DNA of 64,000 nt from Sporomusa sphaeroides DSM 2875 (GCF_001941975.2 NZ_CP146991.1:736001-800000); one strand, 5' to 3'. Counted from the stretch's first letter, positions 33,504 through 43,198 are shown. Program-made: numbers and translations. Notes: generated by a model from the sequence alone, not told the origin.

Positions 33504-34490
33504 ATGCAGCTATTAGAAATTATAAAAATAAAGCGGCTCGCCAGCCTGGTATTTCTTTGCCTTATTTGCCTGCTGCTGGCCGGTTGTCCCGCCAGGCAGA
33601 CAGGCGGCAAAGTGCAAAACTCTCAGGGAAGCTATACTGTAACCGACGACAGCGGGTATACTATGACGCTGGCAGCTAAGCCGCAGCGGATTGCATCGCT
33701 GTCCTATGGCACGGATGAAATGCTGGTTGAGCTTGTTGCCATGGACAGGATTCTTGCGTTCAGCCGGTGGGCCGACGACCCGGAAATCACGTTTATTACC
33801 GCCGGGCAGGCGGCTCAGGTAAAAAAGCGGGCGTTACCCTACGCCGAGGCGCTCATCGCGCTTAGGCCGGATCTGATCGTGGCGGCCGCTTCCACCCTTC
33901 GGCCGGAAGCGCTGCAGACACTCAGGGAGGTCGGCATTCCGGTGTATATATCGAAAAGCCCCAAAAATCTGGAAGAAGTAAAGCACAAAGTCGGGAATTT
34001 AGCCCGGGTGGTGGGCGAGGAAAACAACGGGCAGCGTATCATAAACCGGATGGAGGAAGCGCTGCAGCGGCTTGAAGAAAAGTTAGCCCCGGTTACACCG
34101 GATAAGAGAAAATGCGGTATGGCGTTTGATTTTAGCGGAGTTATCGGCAATAAGAACAATCTTCTGGCAGATATATTCAATTATGCCCGCATAAAAAACG
34201 GTGCTCTCCGGGAAGGCGGTATCGGCCAGGGGGAAAATCGCCTTTCCAAAGAGCAGATTGTGGCTATAAATCCAGACATATTTCTGTTGCCTACCTGGAA
34301 TTATGACGGATACAGCGGGGTTCAAGCCTACCGGCAGCAGATAATGAATGACCCGGCTTTCCGGCATGTCGCCGCCGTGCGCAATAATCAGGTGAAACTG
34401 GTTTCCGATAGGTATCGCTATGTCACTTCGCAGCATGTTGTTATAAGTATTGAGGTTTTTGCGAGAACAGCCTATCCGGAGCTTTTTTAG
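33504..34490 (+). CDS. Cobalamin/iron-complex ABC transporter substrate-binding lipoprotein (BtuF-like)
   Basis: This 328-residue protein has a lipoprotein signal with lipobox L-L-A-G-C, then a class III substrate-binding fold: P-Q-R-I-A-S-L-S, an A-L-R-P-D-L-I segment, a rigid connecting helix (L-E-E-V-K-H-K-V-G-N-L) and a C-terminal lobe with N-P-D-I-F-L-L-P-T-W. It captures the ligand at the outer face of the inner membrane and hands it to BtuC. It is paralogous to the protein at 50155. It is the first gene of the riboswitch 8 operon. A corrinoid is the likely ligand, but heme or other metal chelates use the same fold. Confidence 0.9.
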   Translation: MQLLEIIKIKRLASLVFLCLICLLLAGCPARQTGGKVQNSQGSYTVTDDSGYTMTLAAKPQRIASLSYGTDEMLVELVAMDRILAFSRWADDPEITFITAGQAAQVKKRALPYAEALIALRPDLIVAAASTLRPEALQTLREVGIPVYISKSPKNLEEVKHKVGNLARVVGEENNGQRIINRMEEALQRLEEKLAPVTPDKRKCGMAFDFSGVIGNKNNLLADIFNYARIKNGALREGGIGQGENRLSKEQIVAINPDIFLLPTWNYDGYSGVQAYRQQIMNDPAFRHVAAVRNNQVKLVSDRYRYVTSQHVVISIEVFARTAYPELF

Positions 34491-34526
34491 TCCTGCCAGC
34501 AAGTACGTTTTGTAAAGAAGGTTATT

Positions 34527-35561
34527 ATGCCAAATCTGTATCAACGGAATCAAAGTAAAGTTCTGGTATTGGTGGTATCTTTTTTTCTTGTAATAATTCT
34601 TTCGCTTACCCTTGGACAAGTTGATATTTCACTAGCCGGTGCGGTTGCCGTTATCGGTTATCAATGGTATGTGCCGGTATTTAGCGGCTTTGATTTTACG
34701 CCAGATGAGCAGGCTATTCTTTGGCATATCCGGATGCCGCGAACCTTAACCGGCCTCATGGTAGGGGCGGCGCTGGCCGTCTCCGGCGCTGTTATGCAAG
34801 GGGTTTTTGGCAACTCTTTGGCAGACCCCGGTATTATTGGCGTTTCCAGTGGTGCGGCTGCCGGCGCGGTGATTGCCATTGCCTCCGGTATTGGCTTTCT
34901 ACATATTTTTTATTTGCCGCTGTTTGCCTTTATCGGTGCGCTGGTCACGGTGGCGGTCACGGTTTTTCTGGTAATGCGCCACGGAAAGATACCGGTACTG
35001 CCGCTGTTATTGGCAGGTGTGGCTATAAGTATGATTCTGGGTGCTATTACTTCCGGTATCCTGACCTATATTAATGAACAGAAAATGCAGCAATATCTGT
35101 TCTGGATGGTTGGCGGTCTGGATTTTAGACGCTGGGAGCACGTATATCTGGCTTTTTGGCCGGTTAGCCTGGGTGTTGCCGCCCTGATTACACTGTCGCG
35201 CCATCTCAACATCCTCGTACTGGGTGAAACCGAAGCCAGGGCAGTCGGGATGCCTCTTGCACAGCTCAGGCTGCTGCTGCTGGCTATCGCTTCCCTAACG
35301 ACGGCAACGGCTGTATGCGTCAGCGGCAATATCGGGTTTGTCGGTCTGGTAATACCGCATATTATGCGGTTGATTATCGGCCCTGATCACCGTATCTTGC
35401 TGCCGTGCAGCGCTCTAGCCGGCGGCATGTTTTTATTGATTTGCGATACCCTGGGACGGCTGCTGCTTTGTCCGTCCGAAATTCGTGTAGGTATTATGAC
35501 GGCGCTGCTGGGGGTCCCCTATTTTTTGTATTTGTTAAGGAAAATGAACAGGCAGCAGTAA
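34527..35561 (+). CDS. Cobalamin/iron-complex ABC transporter permease (BtuC/FecCD family)
   Basis: This 344-residue protein has about ten transmembrane helices, the family signature R-M-P-R-T-L-T-G-L-M-V-G-A-A-L-A-V-S-G, the G-N-S-L-A-D-P-G-I-I-G-V-S-S-G-A loop and the coupling-helix region V-G-L-V-I-P-H-I-M-R. It is very similar to the permease at 57079. No ATPase gene is present in this operon, so it presumably uses the BtuD encoded at 58119 or one elsewhere. Confidence 0.93.
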   Translation: MPNLYQRNQSKVLVLVVSFFLVIILSLTLGQVDISLAGAVAVIGYQWYVPVFSGFDFTPDEQAILWHIRMPRTLTGLMVGAALAVSGAVMQGVFGNSLADPGIIGVSSGAAAGAVIAIASGIGFLHIFYLPLFAFIGALVTVAVTVFLVMRHGKIPVLPLLLAGVAISMILGAITSGILTYINEQKMQQYLFWMVGGLDFRRWEHVYLAFWPVSLGVAALITLSRHLNILVLGETEARAVGMPLAQLRLLLLAIASLTTATAVCVSGNIGFVGLVIPHIMRLIIGPDHRILLPCSALAGGMFLLICDTLGRLLLCPSEIRVGIMTALLGVPYFLYLLRKMNRQQ

Positions 35562-35591
35562 CAGCAGGCCGGTAATAAAGGAGTTTTTGCA

Positions 35592-38500
35592 ATGCTAACT
35601 ATTTTTACTAATGTGGAAAGACAATGCAAAATGCTGCAGCAGGCCGGAGCGTATCTTGCTGCCAAAACGCTTGGTTTGCCGGAGATCCGGAGTATTTATT
35701 TTGATGATTCTACCGCCTGGTCAAAGCAGGTTAGTGCTCTGCTTAAGGCAAGTGATATTGTTATTTTCCTGTGGCAAGGCCCGGTTTATCCGTGCGAACT
35801 GGCAAATAAGGCATTATCCTTTCTAAAGAATGAGGGTAAAACGGCATATGCCTTTATGTCCACTGCCGATAGTGCGGCAAACACGATCAGCGGCTTTGCT
35901 GACGGGGAAGTACAGCAAATTCGTGACTATATCCTGTGCAGCGGCAGCAGTAACTATCAAAATTTCTTATTGAGGCTGGCAAACAAAACCGGCAGAGGAA
36001 TCTGGGCGTGCCAGCCGCCGCAGGAGCTTGTCTGGCAGGGGATTTATCACCCCGCAGCCCCGGCCGTTTTGCTTGCGACAGACGATTATCTGGCAGCGTT
36101 GTGCCCTCAAAACCGGCCGCTGGTGGGCCTGTTGTTTTCGCGTGAGTCCTGGATATGGCAGGATACGGCTTATATTGACGCCCTTATCAGGGAACTGGAT
36201 GTCCGGGGATTTGGCGCACTGCCCGTATTTGGCCTGTGGGAGGACAACCAGGCGCTCAATGCGGCAGGTATCAGCCAGGCGGTGGAACGGTTTTTTTATC
36301 ATCAGGGGCAAGTTGTTGTTTCCGCTGTAATCAATACTTTTAAAGTAGGGCTCACGCTGAGCCGGCAGAACCGGCCAGGTTTTTTTACCCGTCTGAATGT
36401 ACCTGTTATTCAGGCGTATAATTTGCTGCGTCCCGAGTGCGAGTGGCGGCAAGGGTTTACCGGCATGAATCCGGTTGAGCTTTCGGTTAATGTGGTACAG
36501 CCGGAATTTGACGGGGTGATTCATGGCGGGGTAGTTTCCGGCAAGGAAGCCGACAGCCAGGGGATCAGCCGATATTTGCCGGTGTCGGAGCGGGTTGTGG
36601 CGCTGGCTGATAAGGCTAAAAAGTGGGCCAGTTTGCATTATTCCGGCAATGCAGAGAAAAAAATAGCCATTATTTTCCACAATTATCCACCGACAAATGC
36701 CAGTATCGGCAGTGCGCAGGGACTGGATTCACCGGAAAGTGTGGCTGCTTTGCTGAGAGTAATGGCAGCAAAGGGGTATCATATCGACAGCCTTCCGGCA
36801 AATGGCAGGCAACTGTTAGAGGATTTGCTGACCGGTGTTACTAATGACCGGCGGTTTCTGACCGATGAACAAATCGGGCAGGCGGTTGGCAAAGTCGGTA
36901 AAGGCGACTATAAGATCTGGTTCGACAGTCTGGACCCCAGTGTTAGGGAAGAGTTGACCGCAGAATGGGGGCTGCCGCCGGGGGATGTGTTTTTTGCCAA
37001 TGACAGTCTGATTGTTCCAGGAAGGCTGAACGGTAATATCCTGATTACTCTGCAGCCGCCGCGGGGGTTTGGCGAAGATCCGAATAAAATCATTCATTCA
37101 CCGACCTGTCCGCCGCCGCATCACTATTTGGCTTTTTATGCCTGGATCAGGGAGGTCTGGCAGGCTGATGCCGTTATTCATGTGGGCACACATGGTTCGC
37201 TGGAGTGGCTGCCGGGGAAAAATGCCGGTCTGTCGCACTGCTGCTATCCTGAGCTGGCCTTGCAGGATTTACCGAATATTTATCCTTATTATGTTACTAT
37301 TGTCGGCGAGGGGATTCAGGCCAAACGGCGCGGCGCGGCCTGTCTTATCGGACATCTTTGCCCGCCGATGAGTCATGCCGATACCTATGAAGAACTGGCA
37401 GAATTGGAGGAACTGCTTCAGGAATACGCACATTATAAGGATACACAGCCAGCTAATGCCGCGTTAGTTGGCGAGCAGCTTGCAAGCAAAATAGCCGCAT
37501 TGCATCTTGAGGAAGATTTGCCCAGACAGACCGGGCAGCCGCTGGCTGACTATATTTTGCGTGTGCATGCCTATCTCGAAACTTTAAAGCATATGCAAAT
37601 ACGGACAGGGCTGCATGTTTTAGGCAAAGCGCCGCAGGACGAAGTTTTAACCGAATTCATTCTGGCGCTTACCCGGGTGGATAACGGGGCTGTCCCGTCA
37701 TTGCCGCAGGTGATTGCCAAGGCGGCATACGGCTATGATTATTATCAACTGCTTGAAAAAAGCGGCGAGTTATTGTCTGACGGCAGCCGCAGTTATGCCA
37801 GTGTAATTGATGAAATTTGGGCGACCTGCAAAGCTGCTGTTGTTTGTTTACAGGACAATGGGTTTTCTGAGCAGGGTATTGCAGCCGTTTTCATGCTGCC
37901 GGAGGTGCAAGCACTTGAGCTTGCCGGTACTGTGGTTGAGGAATTGAAGGCTGTTTTAACGTATATCTGTCAGGAACTGTCGGTAAAACTGGCCGCCACG
38001 GTGCACGAGATTACCAATACACTCAGGGCGCTAAACGGAGAATATGTCGAACCCGGACCGGGCGGGGCGCCCAGTAACGGCCGGGCGGATATCCTGCCGA
38101 CAGGGCGAAATTTCTATGGTGTCGATCCCAATAACCTGCCAACTCCCACTGCCTGGCAACTCGGGCAGACTCTGGCCGACCAGGTCATCACCCGCTATAT
38201 AACTGAAGAAGGGGAGTATCCGGAAAGTATTGGCATTGTGTTATGGTCTGATTCCAATATGCGGACAAACGGGCAATGTATTGCCGAGCTGCTCTGCCTC
38301 ATGGGAGTAAGACCTGTCTGGCAAAAGGGCAGCAGACGGGTTATTGGCCTGGAAGTTATTGAGCTTGAGGAACTGAAGCGTCCGCGGATTGATGTTATGG
38401 CCCGAGTAAGCGGATTGTTTCGCGATACCTTATTTAGTGCCATTCAGTTAATGGAACAGGCGACAGCGCTGGTGGCCGGACTGGATGAACCGGAGGATAT

Positions 38501-39314
38501 GAATTTTGTCAAAAAGCATATTATGGCCGACAGTGCAGCCCTTGCCGGTCAGGGCATGGATGAAAAGACAGCCTGGCAACAGGCAAGCTGCCGCATCTTC
38601 GGCTGTCCGCCCGGCGGTTACGGCGCCGGTGTGGCTGCGCTCATAGAGGCTAAGAACTGGAGTAGTATTCATGATATTGCCGATGTTTATGTGCGCTGGG
38701 GGGCACATGCCTATGGCTCCCGGCAGCAGGGCGAGTTTTTGCCCCGGCTGTTCCGGCAGAACCTAGGAAGATTGGCTATCACCATCAAGAATATTGACAA
38801 TCATGAAGTGCACTTGCTTAACTCTGATGATTTCAATGCTTATTGCGGCGGAATGAACGCCGCTGTTCGCAGTATTCGCGGCAAGGCACCGCGGTGCTAT
38901 ATCGGCGACAGTGCTGATCAAAGCCACACCCAGACGAAAAGCCTTGATGAGGAGTTCCGGCGCGTACTGCGTGGGGAATCGCTAAACCCTAAGTTTATCG
39001 AAAGCATGAAAAAGCATGGCTATAAAGGCGCGGCCGACTTAGCGGCACTGGTAGGACATTGCTATGGCTGGGACGCAACCAGTGAGGTGATGCGCGACTG
39101 GATGTACGAAAACCTGGCTGAAAAATTCGCCCTTGACGGCAAGATGCAGGAATGGATGACAGCGGTTAACCCCTGGGCTCTGCAACGAATTGCTGAAAAA
39201 CTGCTGGAGGCGGAACGCCGCGGCATGTGGGAGGCCAAGCCGGAAACCAAAAAAGAACTGGAAAACCTGTATCTTTCCATTGAAGGCGAATTGGAAGACC
39301 GCGCAGATCAATAA
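35592..39314 (+). CDS. CobN/BchH/HmuS family chelatase large subunit
   Basis: This 1240-residue cytoplasmic protein has the family hallmark H-V-G-T-H-G-S-L-E-W-L-P-G-K near residue 530, then D-L-P-N-I-Y-P-Y and G-E-G-I-Q-A-K-R-R. CobN inserts cobalt into hydrogenobyrinate diamide only with its AAA+ partners CobS and CobT; BchH likewise needs BchI and BchD. None of these is in the window. HmuS, a CobN relative, acts without them and removes iron from heme anaerobically. Placement after BtuFC and before a TonB receptor, under riboswitch 8, suggests it acts on an imported tetrapyrrole, possibly as a dechelatase. The start at 35592 follows AAAGGAG. Confidence 0.88.
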   Translation: MLTIFTNVERQCKMLQQAGAYLAAKTLGLPEIRSIYFDDSTAWSKQVSALLKASDIVIFLWQGPVYPCELANKALSFLKNEGKTAYAFMSTADSAANTISGFADGEVQQIRDYILCSGSSNYQNFLLRLANKTGRGIWACQPPQELVWQGIYHPAAPAVLLATDDYLAALCPQNRPLVGLLFSRESWIWQDTAYIDALIRELDVRGFGALPVFGLWEDNQALNAAGISQAVERFFYHQGQVVVSAVINTFKVGLTLSRQNRPGFFTRLNVPVIQAYNLLRPECEWRQGFTGMNPVELSVNVVQPEFDGVIHGGVVSGKEADSQGISRYLPVSERVVALADKAKKWASLHYSGNAEKKIAIIFHNYPPTNASIGSAQGLDSPESVAALLRVMAAKGYHIDSLPANGRQLLEDLLTGVTNDRRFLTDEQIGQAVGKVGKGDYKIWFDSLDPSVREELTAEWGLPPGDVFFANDSLIVPGRLNGNILITLQPPRGFGEDPNKIIHSPTCPPPHHYLAFYAWIREVWQADAVIHVGTHGSLEWLPGKNAGLSHCCYPELALQDLPNIYPYYVTIVGEGIQAKRRGAACLIGHLCPPMSHADTYEELAELEELLQEYAHYKDTQPANAALVGEQLASKIAALHLEEDLPRQTGQPLADYILRVHAYLETLKHMQIRTGLHVLGKAPQDEVLTEFILALTRVDNGAVPSLPQVIAKAAYGYDYYQLLEKSGELLSDGSRSYASVIDEIWATCKAAVVCLQDNGFSEQGIAAVFMLPEVQALELAGTVVEELKAVLTYICQELSVKLAATVHEITNTLRALNGEYVEPGPGGAPSNGRADILPTGRNFYGVDPNNLPTPTAWQLGQTLADQVITRYITEEGEYPESIGIVLWSDSNMRTNGQCIAELLCLMGVRPVWQKGSRRVIGLEVIELEELKRPRIDVMARVSGLFRDTLFSAIQLMEQATALVAGLDEPEDMNFVKKHIMADSAALAGQGMDEKTAWQQASCRIFGCPPGGYGAGVAALIEAKNWSSIHDIADVYVRWGAHAYGSRQQGEFLPRLFRQNLGRLAITIKNIDNHEVHLLNSDDFNAYCGGMNAAVRSIRGKAPRCYIGDSADQSHTQTKSLDEEFRRVLRGESLNPKFIESMKKHGYKGAADLAALVGHCYGWDATSEVMRDWMYENLAEKFALDGKMQEWMTAVNPWALQRIAEKLLEAERRGMWEAKPETKKELENLYLSIEGELEDRADQ

Positions 39315-39338
39315 CAATATGTTGAGAGGGGATTTACA

Positions 39339-41285
39339 TTGAAAAAACAATACCTTACCAAGCAGGCTATATGGAAAAAGATGTGTTTAGGTCTGTTAGT
39401 TGCTAACTATCTATGTTTTTCGGGCAGCGGTGCTTTGGCGGCAGCCAAAAGTGAGGCGGAGACTTTCAGTTTAGACTCAGTGGTGGTTACGGCCCAAAGA
39501 AGTGAAACCAGGGATCTGAATACACCGGCGGCAGTAACAGTTATTACTGCCGCAGAATTGAAAGAAACCGGCGCTATTAGTGTGTTTGATGCTCTGGAGC
39601 ATACAATTGGTTTTAACAGTATTTCGTTTGGACCGGCAGGGACGGACTATGGAATGTCTGCTGGCAGAACCATTATTCGCGGCTTGGAAAGGGGGGCCTT
39701 GATTCTGGTTAACGGCTCGCCCATCAATTTATTGAATTATAACGGCTCCAACGGCATTCCCCTGGAAGCGGTGGAAAAAGTTGAAGTTATCAGAGGCGCC
39801 GGCTCTACGCTGTACGGCTCGGAGGCTTTGGCCGGGGTTGTCAACATTATTACTAAAAAACCGGGAAGCAGTCAGCAGAATACCATTGGTATTACCGGCG
39901 GCAATTATAATCAAAACTGGTCGGTAAGCTCAGAGTTCGGCAATAGCGCAATTTATCTGAAACGGGAGTATATTGCCGCCGTTGACAGAACTTCAAGAGA
40001 TAATCTTACCTCCAAAAAAGACAATGCACTAGTCCAGCCTTATGGCCTGGATAAAGGCACGAAGGATAGCTTTTACTTTACAACTCAGTTAAGTGATGAA
40101 CTCAATTTTAACTGGTCCTATACTGACCTGCAATCTAACCGTCCACGGTATAATACAGACGGTTCCCGCTATATGTTATATAAATATGATGATGTCCGCA
40201 ATAATCTAAATCTCAGTTATGACAACAAAGACGATAATTTTAAGTCGGTTCTGTCGTTTAATAAACGACATGCCTTTGGCGACAAATATGACTATGATAC
40301 CGGCGACTGGGGCATTAGCGAACGATACAATATGTACGGCATAAACTGGGACAATCAAAAGGCCTGGAAACTGAGAGATGACCGTGACACACTGATTGCC
40401 GGCGTTACCCTGGCACGGGAGCATTATAACGGTCTGCCCGGCAATACTGCAGTCAAATATAATAATGCGCTGCGCAACAGTTTTGCTGTCTATGGAGCTT
40501 ATACCTATAATATTAACCCTGAATTCAGTACAACCTTAGGCCTGCGGGAAAATGTTATTAAAGACTATGCTACCGACAAAAACGTCTTTTTACCGCAAAT
40601 CCAGACATTATATAAGATCAATGACAATACGTCCTGGTATACCAATATTGGCAAATCCTTTCAGATGCCGGCGCTAAACCAGTATTTTTCCAAACAAAGT
40701 ACTGATTTTAACAGGCTAAAACCGCAGCAAGGCTGGAACTATGAAACAGGGATAAAAATCATTGACAATAATCAATCGTTCAAAGCAGCTCTTTATCATA
40801 TGGATATCAAGGACCAGTTTGTCTGGAAAAAGAATCCCGACAAAACCGATTATATGGCTAATGCCGGGAACTTCCGCAATACCGGTATGGAATTGGAATA
40901 TGTAAAAATTCTTAACAATAACTGGAAATACAATTTGGGATTTAGTTATTCCAATCCGGAAAATAATGAAAATGGCTCCTGGGAGCAGTGTAACAGCAGA
41001 ATACAGACAACCGCGGGTATAACCTACAATCAGGAAAAATGGCTGACAAATGTTAATTTCTTATTCCTGGGCGACCGGGAAGAAAGTTATTACAAAATCA
41101 ACGGCAACATCAGCGATATTCCGGATCGTGTACAGTTAAACGCCATGATTAGATATCAGCCGGAACGCAATCAGTCGGTGATTCTGAATTTGTACAATAT
41201 CCTTGACCGTAATAACTCTGTGAACAAATATGAGAATCTGGATCTGCCTTTTAACTGGGCACTGAGCTATAACTATACTTTTTAG
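39339..41285 (+). CDS. TonB-dependent receptor of the CobN-like operon
   Basis: This 648-residue receptor starts at TTG 39339 after GAGAGGGGA. It has a signal peptide ending A-L-A-A-A, a TonB box (L-D-S-V-V-V-T-A-Q), a plug (I-I-R-G-L-E-R-G-A-L-I-L-V-N-G, E-K-V-E-V-I-R-G-A-G-S, A-G-V-V-N-I-I-T) and a barrel ending Y-N-Y-T-F. It follows the CobN-like gene by 24 bases, so it should be co-transcribed. It is a close paralogue of the receptor at 26014. The pairing with a CobN homologue suggests they handle the same metallated macrocycle. Confidence 0.93.
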   Translation: MKKQYLTKQAIWKKMCLGLLVANYLCFSGSGALAAAKSEAETFSLDSVVVTAQRSETRDLNTPAAVTVITAAELKETGAISVFDALEHTIGFNSISFGPAGTDYGMSAGRTIIRGLERGALILVNGSPINLLNYNGSNGIPLEAVEKVEVIRGAGSTLYGSEALAGVVNIITKKPGSSQQNTIGITGGNYNQNWSVSSEFGNSAIYLKREYIAAVDRTSRDNLTSKKDNALVQPYGLDKGTKDSFYFTTQLSDELNFNWSYTDLQSNRPRYNTDGSRYMLYKYDDVRNNLNLSYDNKDDNFKSVLSFNKRHAFGDKYDYDTGDWGISERYNMYGINWDNQKAWKLRDDRDTLIAGVTLAREHYNGLPGNTAVKYNNALRNSFAVYGAYTYNINPEFSTTLGLRENVIKDYATDKNVFLPQIQTLYKINDNTSWYTNIGKSFQMPALNQYFSKQSTDFNRLKPQQGWNYETGIKIIDNNQSFKAALYHMDIKDQFVWKKNPDKTDYMANAGNFRNTGMELEYVKILNNNWKYNLGFSYSNPENNENGSWEQCNSRIQTTAGITYNQEKWLTNVNFLFLGDREESYYKINGNISDIPDRVQLNAMIRYQPERNQSVILNLYNILDRNNSVNKYENLDLPFNWALSYNYTF

Positions 41286-41373
41286 CCTTGTGAGTAATAA
41301 ATAGTTGCGAATAAAAAAACAAGCTGAAACCTGCCCTCAAGGGTGGAAAATTTGTCTGGATTTTCTTTTTGCT

Positions 41374-41400
41374 GGGACAAGGGACCTGTCCCCTTGTCCC
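41374..41400. repeat. REP-like palindrome, copy C
   Basis: GGGACAAGGGAC and CCCTTGTCCC flank CTGTC. The orientation is inverted relative to copies A and B. It lies after the TonB receptor of the CobN-like operon, directly joined to a GCGGGTC-type terminator. Confidence 0.75.
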
Positions 41401-41405
41401 GCGTA

Positions 41406-41434
41406 GCGGGTCTATTATGACCCGCGCTTTTTTT
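41406..41434 (+). terminator. Intrinsic terminator, GCGGGTC family copy 2
   Basis: GCGGGTC-TATTAT-GACCCGC followed by GCTTTTTTT. It falls between the TonB receptor and the ABC-2 transporter genes and should limit read-through to them. Confidence 0.82.
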
Positions 41435-41497
41435 CTGCTTGGCATACATGTTTCAAAAATTTGCCTGGAGAAGATTCGAGAGTAAGGAAAGTAGTTG

Positions 41498-42265
41498 ATG
41501 AAAATGTCGGAGAAGTTATCAGGTTTTGATTATGCTGTGGAGTTAACAGGACTGACTAAGATATATGACGGACGAAAAATTGTTGATAATTTGTCGCTGA
41601 CAATACCGCAAGGGAAGATATTCGGCCTGCTTGGTCCTAATGGCGCGGGTAAATCGACGGTAATGAAGATGATTGCCGGTTTGACGCGCGCTACGAGCGG
41701 ATCGGTGCGGATTTTTGGGATTGATAGGCTGATGGAACCGCTCGCTACTAAAAAACTAGTCGGCTTGGTGCCGCAGGAGAATAACTTGGAACGGGATTTG
41801 ACAGTGGAAGAGGTTTTGCTGGTTTACGGCAGGCTTTTTGGGGTGGAGCGGCTTAAACACCGGCTGGAAGAGGTTTTGACAAAGTTTAATTTAGAGCAAA
41901 GCCGGCATATAAAGGTGGGGGTGCTGTCAGGGGGGACCGCACGACGGACACTGATTGCCAGGGCTCTGCTGCCTGAGCCCGAGCTGCTGCTGCTGGACGA
42001 GCCAACAGTGGGACTTGATCCTGACATCCGCCAGGAATTGTGGAGTATTGTACGCCTTTTAACCAGTGAAGGCAAAAGCATAATATTGACAACACACTAT
42101 ATGGAGGAAGCCGAGCAGCTCTGTGAGCAGGTGGCTATGCTGCGTTCCGGCCGTCTTGCTTTGCTGGATACACCGGCAGGCATTAAACATCGGACAGGCA
42201 AGGGCCAGGCAAGCGGAGCGCTTGAGACCATGTTTATCAAACTGGCTAAGGAAGGCGATGGCTGA
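41498..42265 (+). CDS. ABC-2 type transporter ATP-binding protein
   Basis: This 255-residue ATPase has Walker A (G-P-N-G-A-G-K-S-T), a Q-loop (L-V-P-Q-E-N), a modified signature (L-S-G-G-T-A-R-R), Walker B (L-L-L-L-D-E-P-T) and the H-loop (T-T-H-Y-M-E-E-A-E). It powers the permease encoded by the overlapping next gene. The Thr-Ala after the signature glycine pair differs from the usual Met/Gln-Arg. ATG 41498 or TTG 41495 can both be used with AAGGA upstream. Systems of this type mostly export small molecules. Its substrate is unknown. Confidence 0.9.
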   Translation: MKMSEKLSGFDYAVELTGLTKIYDGRKIVDNLSLTIPQGKIFGLLGPNGAGKSTVMKMIAGLTRATSGSVRIFGIDRLMEPLATKKLVGLVPQENNLERDLTVEEVLLVYGRLFGVERLKHRLEEVLTKFNLEQSRHIKVGVLSGGTARRTLIARALLPEPELLLLDEPTVGLDPDIRQELWSIVRLLTSEGKSIILTTHYMEEAEQLCEQVAMLRSGRLALLDTPAGIKHRTGKGQASGALETMFIKLAKEGDG

Positions 42266-42999
42266 TGGGCTGGTATGCCGTATATTGGCGGGAAATGATT
42301 ATACTGTGGAAGAAAATCGGCAGAATGGGCTACGTATTTTCCACTATTGTTTTTCCCTTTATTTATCTGTTTTCTTTTGGACTGGGGTTAGGCGGCAGAG
42401 TGAATGTGGATGGCGGCTATTTACCGTTTCTGGCCAAAGGTATTATGGGTGTCACTGTGTTGTTAAACTCTTTTCAACAGACCGCATCCTCTGTGAGTAC
42501 AGGACGGCTGTATTTCCGAAATTTTCAAAGTGTGGTTTTAAGTCCGGTAGCTGCCTGGGAAGTGGTTTTGGGAATCATAGCAGCAGGTTCGGTGCGGGGA
42601 ATATTTTTTGGCAGCCTGGTTTTTGTCATTGCCTGGGGTGCTTTTGGGGTAGGCGGGTTAAATGTCCTGGCTGTTGCCGGCCTTATTCTGGGTTCTTGCT
42701 GCTTTGCCGCCATGGGGGTGGTTGTAGGCATGCTTGTTAAGCATCCTGACGATGTTTCGCTGATTAATAATTTTTTTATTACGCCGATGATATTTTTTGG
42801 CGGTTCGTTTTTTCCGTTGCACAATCTGCCGCCCTGGCTGGCTGCAGTTGCCCAGTTATCGCCCATTGGTACGCTTAATGCCCTGTTGCGGGCACCTGGC
42901 TGGAATAGCGGGGCCGTATGGGCGGCAGGCACGCTGATAGTACTGACTGGTTGCTTTTTTACCTGGAGTGTGTGGCTGTACAGCCGGTATAGTGAGTAG
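42265..42999 (+). CDS. ABC-2 type transporter permease
   Basis: This 244-residue protein has six transmembrane helices, the N-terminal amphipathic segment W-R-E-M-I-I-L-W-K-K, and a late F-F-G-G-S-F-F-P-L-H-N-L-P-P-W-L motif typical of ABC-2 permeases (drug, nodulation-factor and polysaccharide exporters). The start codon overlaps the ATPase stop (TGATG). As last gene of the riboswitch 8 region, it might export a macrocycle by-product or metal-free tetrapyrrole, which is only an inference. Confidence 0.9.
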   Translation: MGWYAVYWREMIILWKKIGRMGYVFSTIVFPFIYLFSFGLGLGGRVNVDGGYLPFLAKGIMGVTVLLNSFQQTASSVSTGRLYFRNFQSVVLSPVAAWEVVLGIIAAGSVRGIFFGSLVFVIAWGAFGVGGLNVLAVAGLILGSCCFAAMGVVVGMLVKHPDDVSLINNFFITPMIFFGGSFFPLHNLPPWLAAVAQLSPIGTLNALLRAPGWNSGAVWAAGTLIVLTGCFFTWSVWLYSRYSE

Positions 43000-43062
43000 G
43001 TCTGGGAAAAGGTTGACCCGGAGCGGGTGAATTGTTTGTTTGAACCACCGGGCAGTCTGCGA

Positions 43063-43095
43063 CCTGGGACAAGGGACCTGTCCCCTTGTCCCAGG
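43063..43095. repeat. REP-like palindrome, copy D
   Basis: CCTGGGACAAGG and CCTTGTCCCAGG form a 12-bp stem around GACCTGTCC or its shift. The orientation is that of copy C. It separates the ABC-2 genes from the riboswitch 9 promoter. Confidence 0.75.
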
Positions 43096-43119
43096 TCTTT
43101 GTCCCACGGTAGAATTCGC

Positions 43120-43148
43120 TTGACAAAACCTGCCAGGCAATATACTAT
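43120..43148 (+). promoter_or_regulatory. Promoter of riboswitch 9
   Basis: TTGACA (43120-43125) and TACTAT (43143-43148) are 17 bases apart. The aptamer starts about 45 bases after the -10. Confidence 0.55.
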
Positions 43149-43198
43149 AGTAGTAGCATAATGTATTTGTGTTTATTGAAAATTGTATATTGATGAGC

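Noticed and set aside
35592..39314. Conventional cobaltochelatase CobN of aerobic B12 synthesis
   Set aside because: CobS and CobT are missing and no other corrin-ring synthesis genes occur in the window. I keep only the family-level call.
16434..43095. REP palindromes as CRISPR repeats or simple terminators
   Set aside because: Copies are kilobases apart without spacers, and most lack T-runs at their ends.
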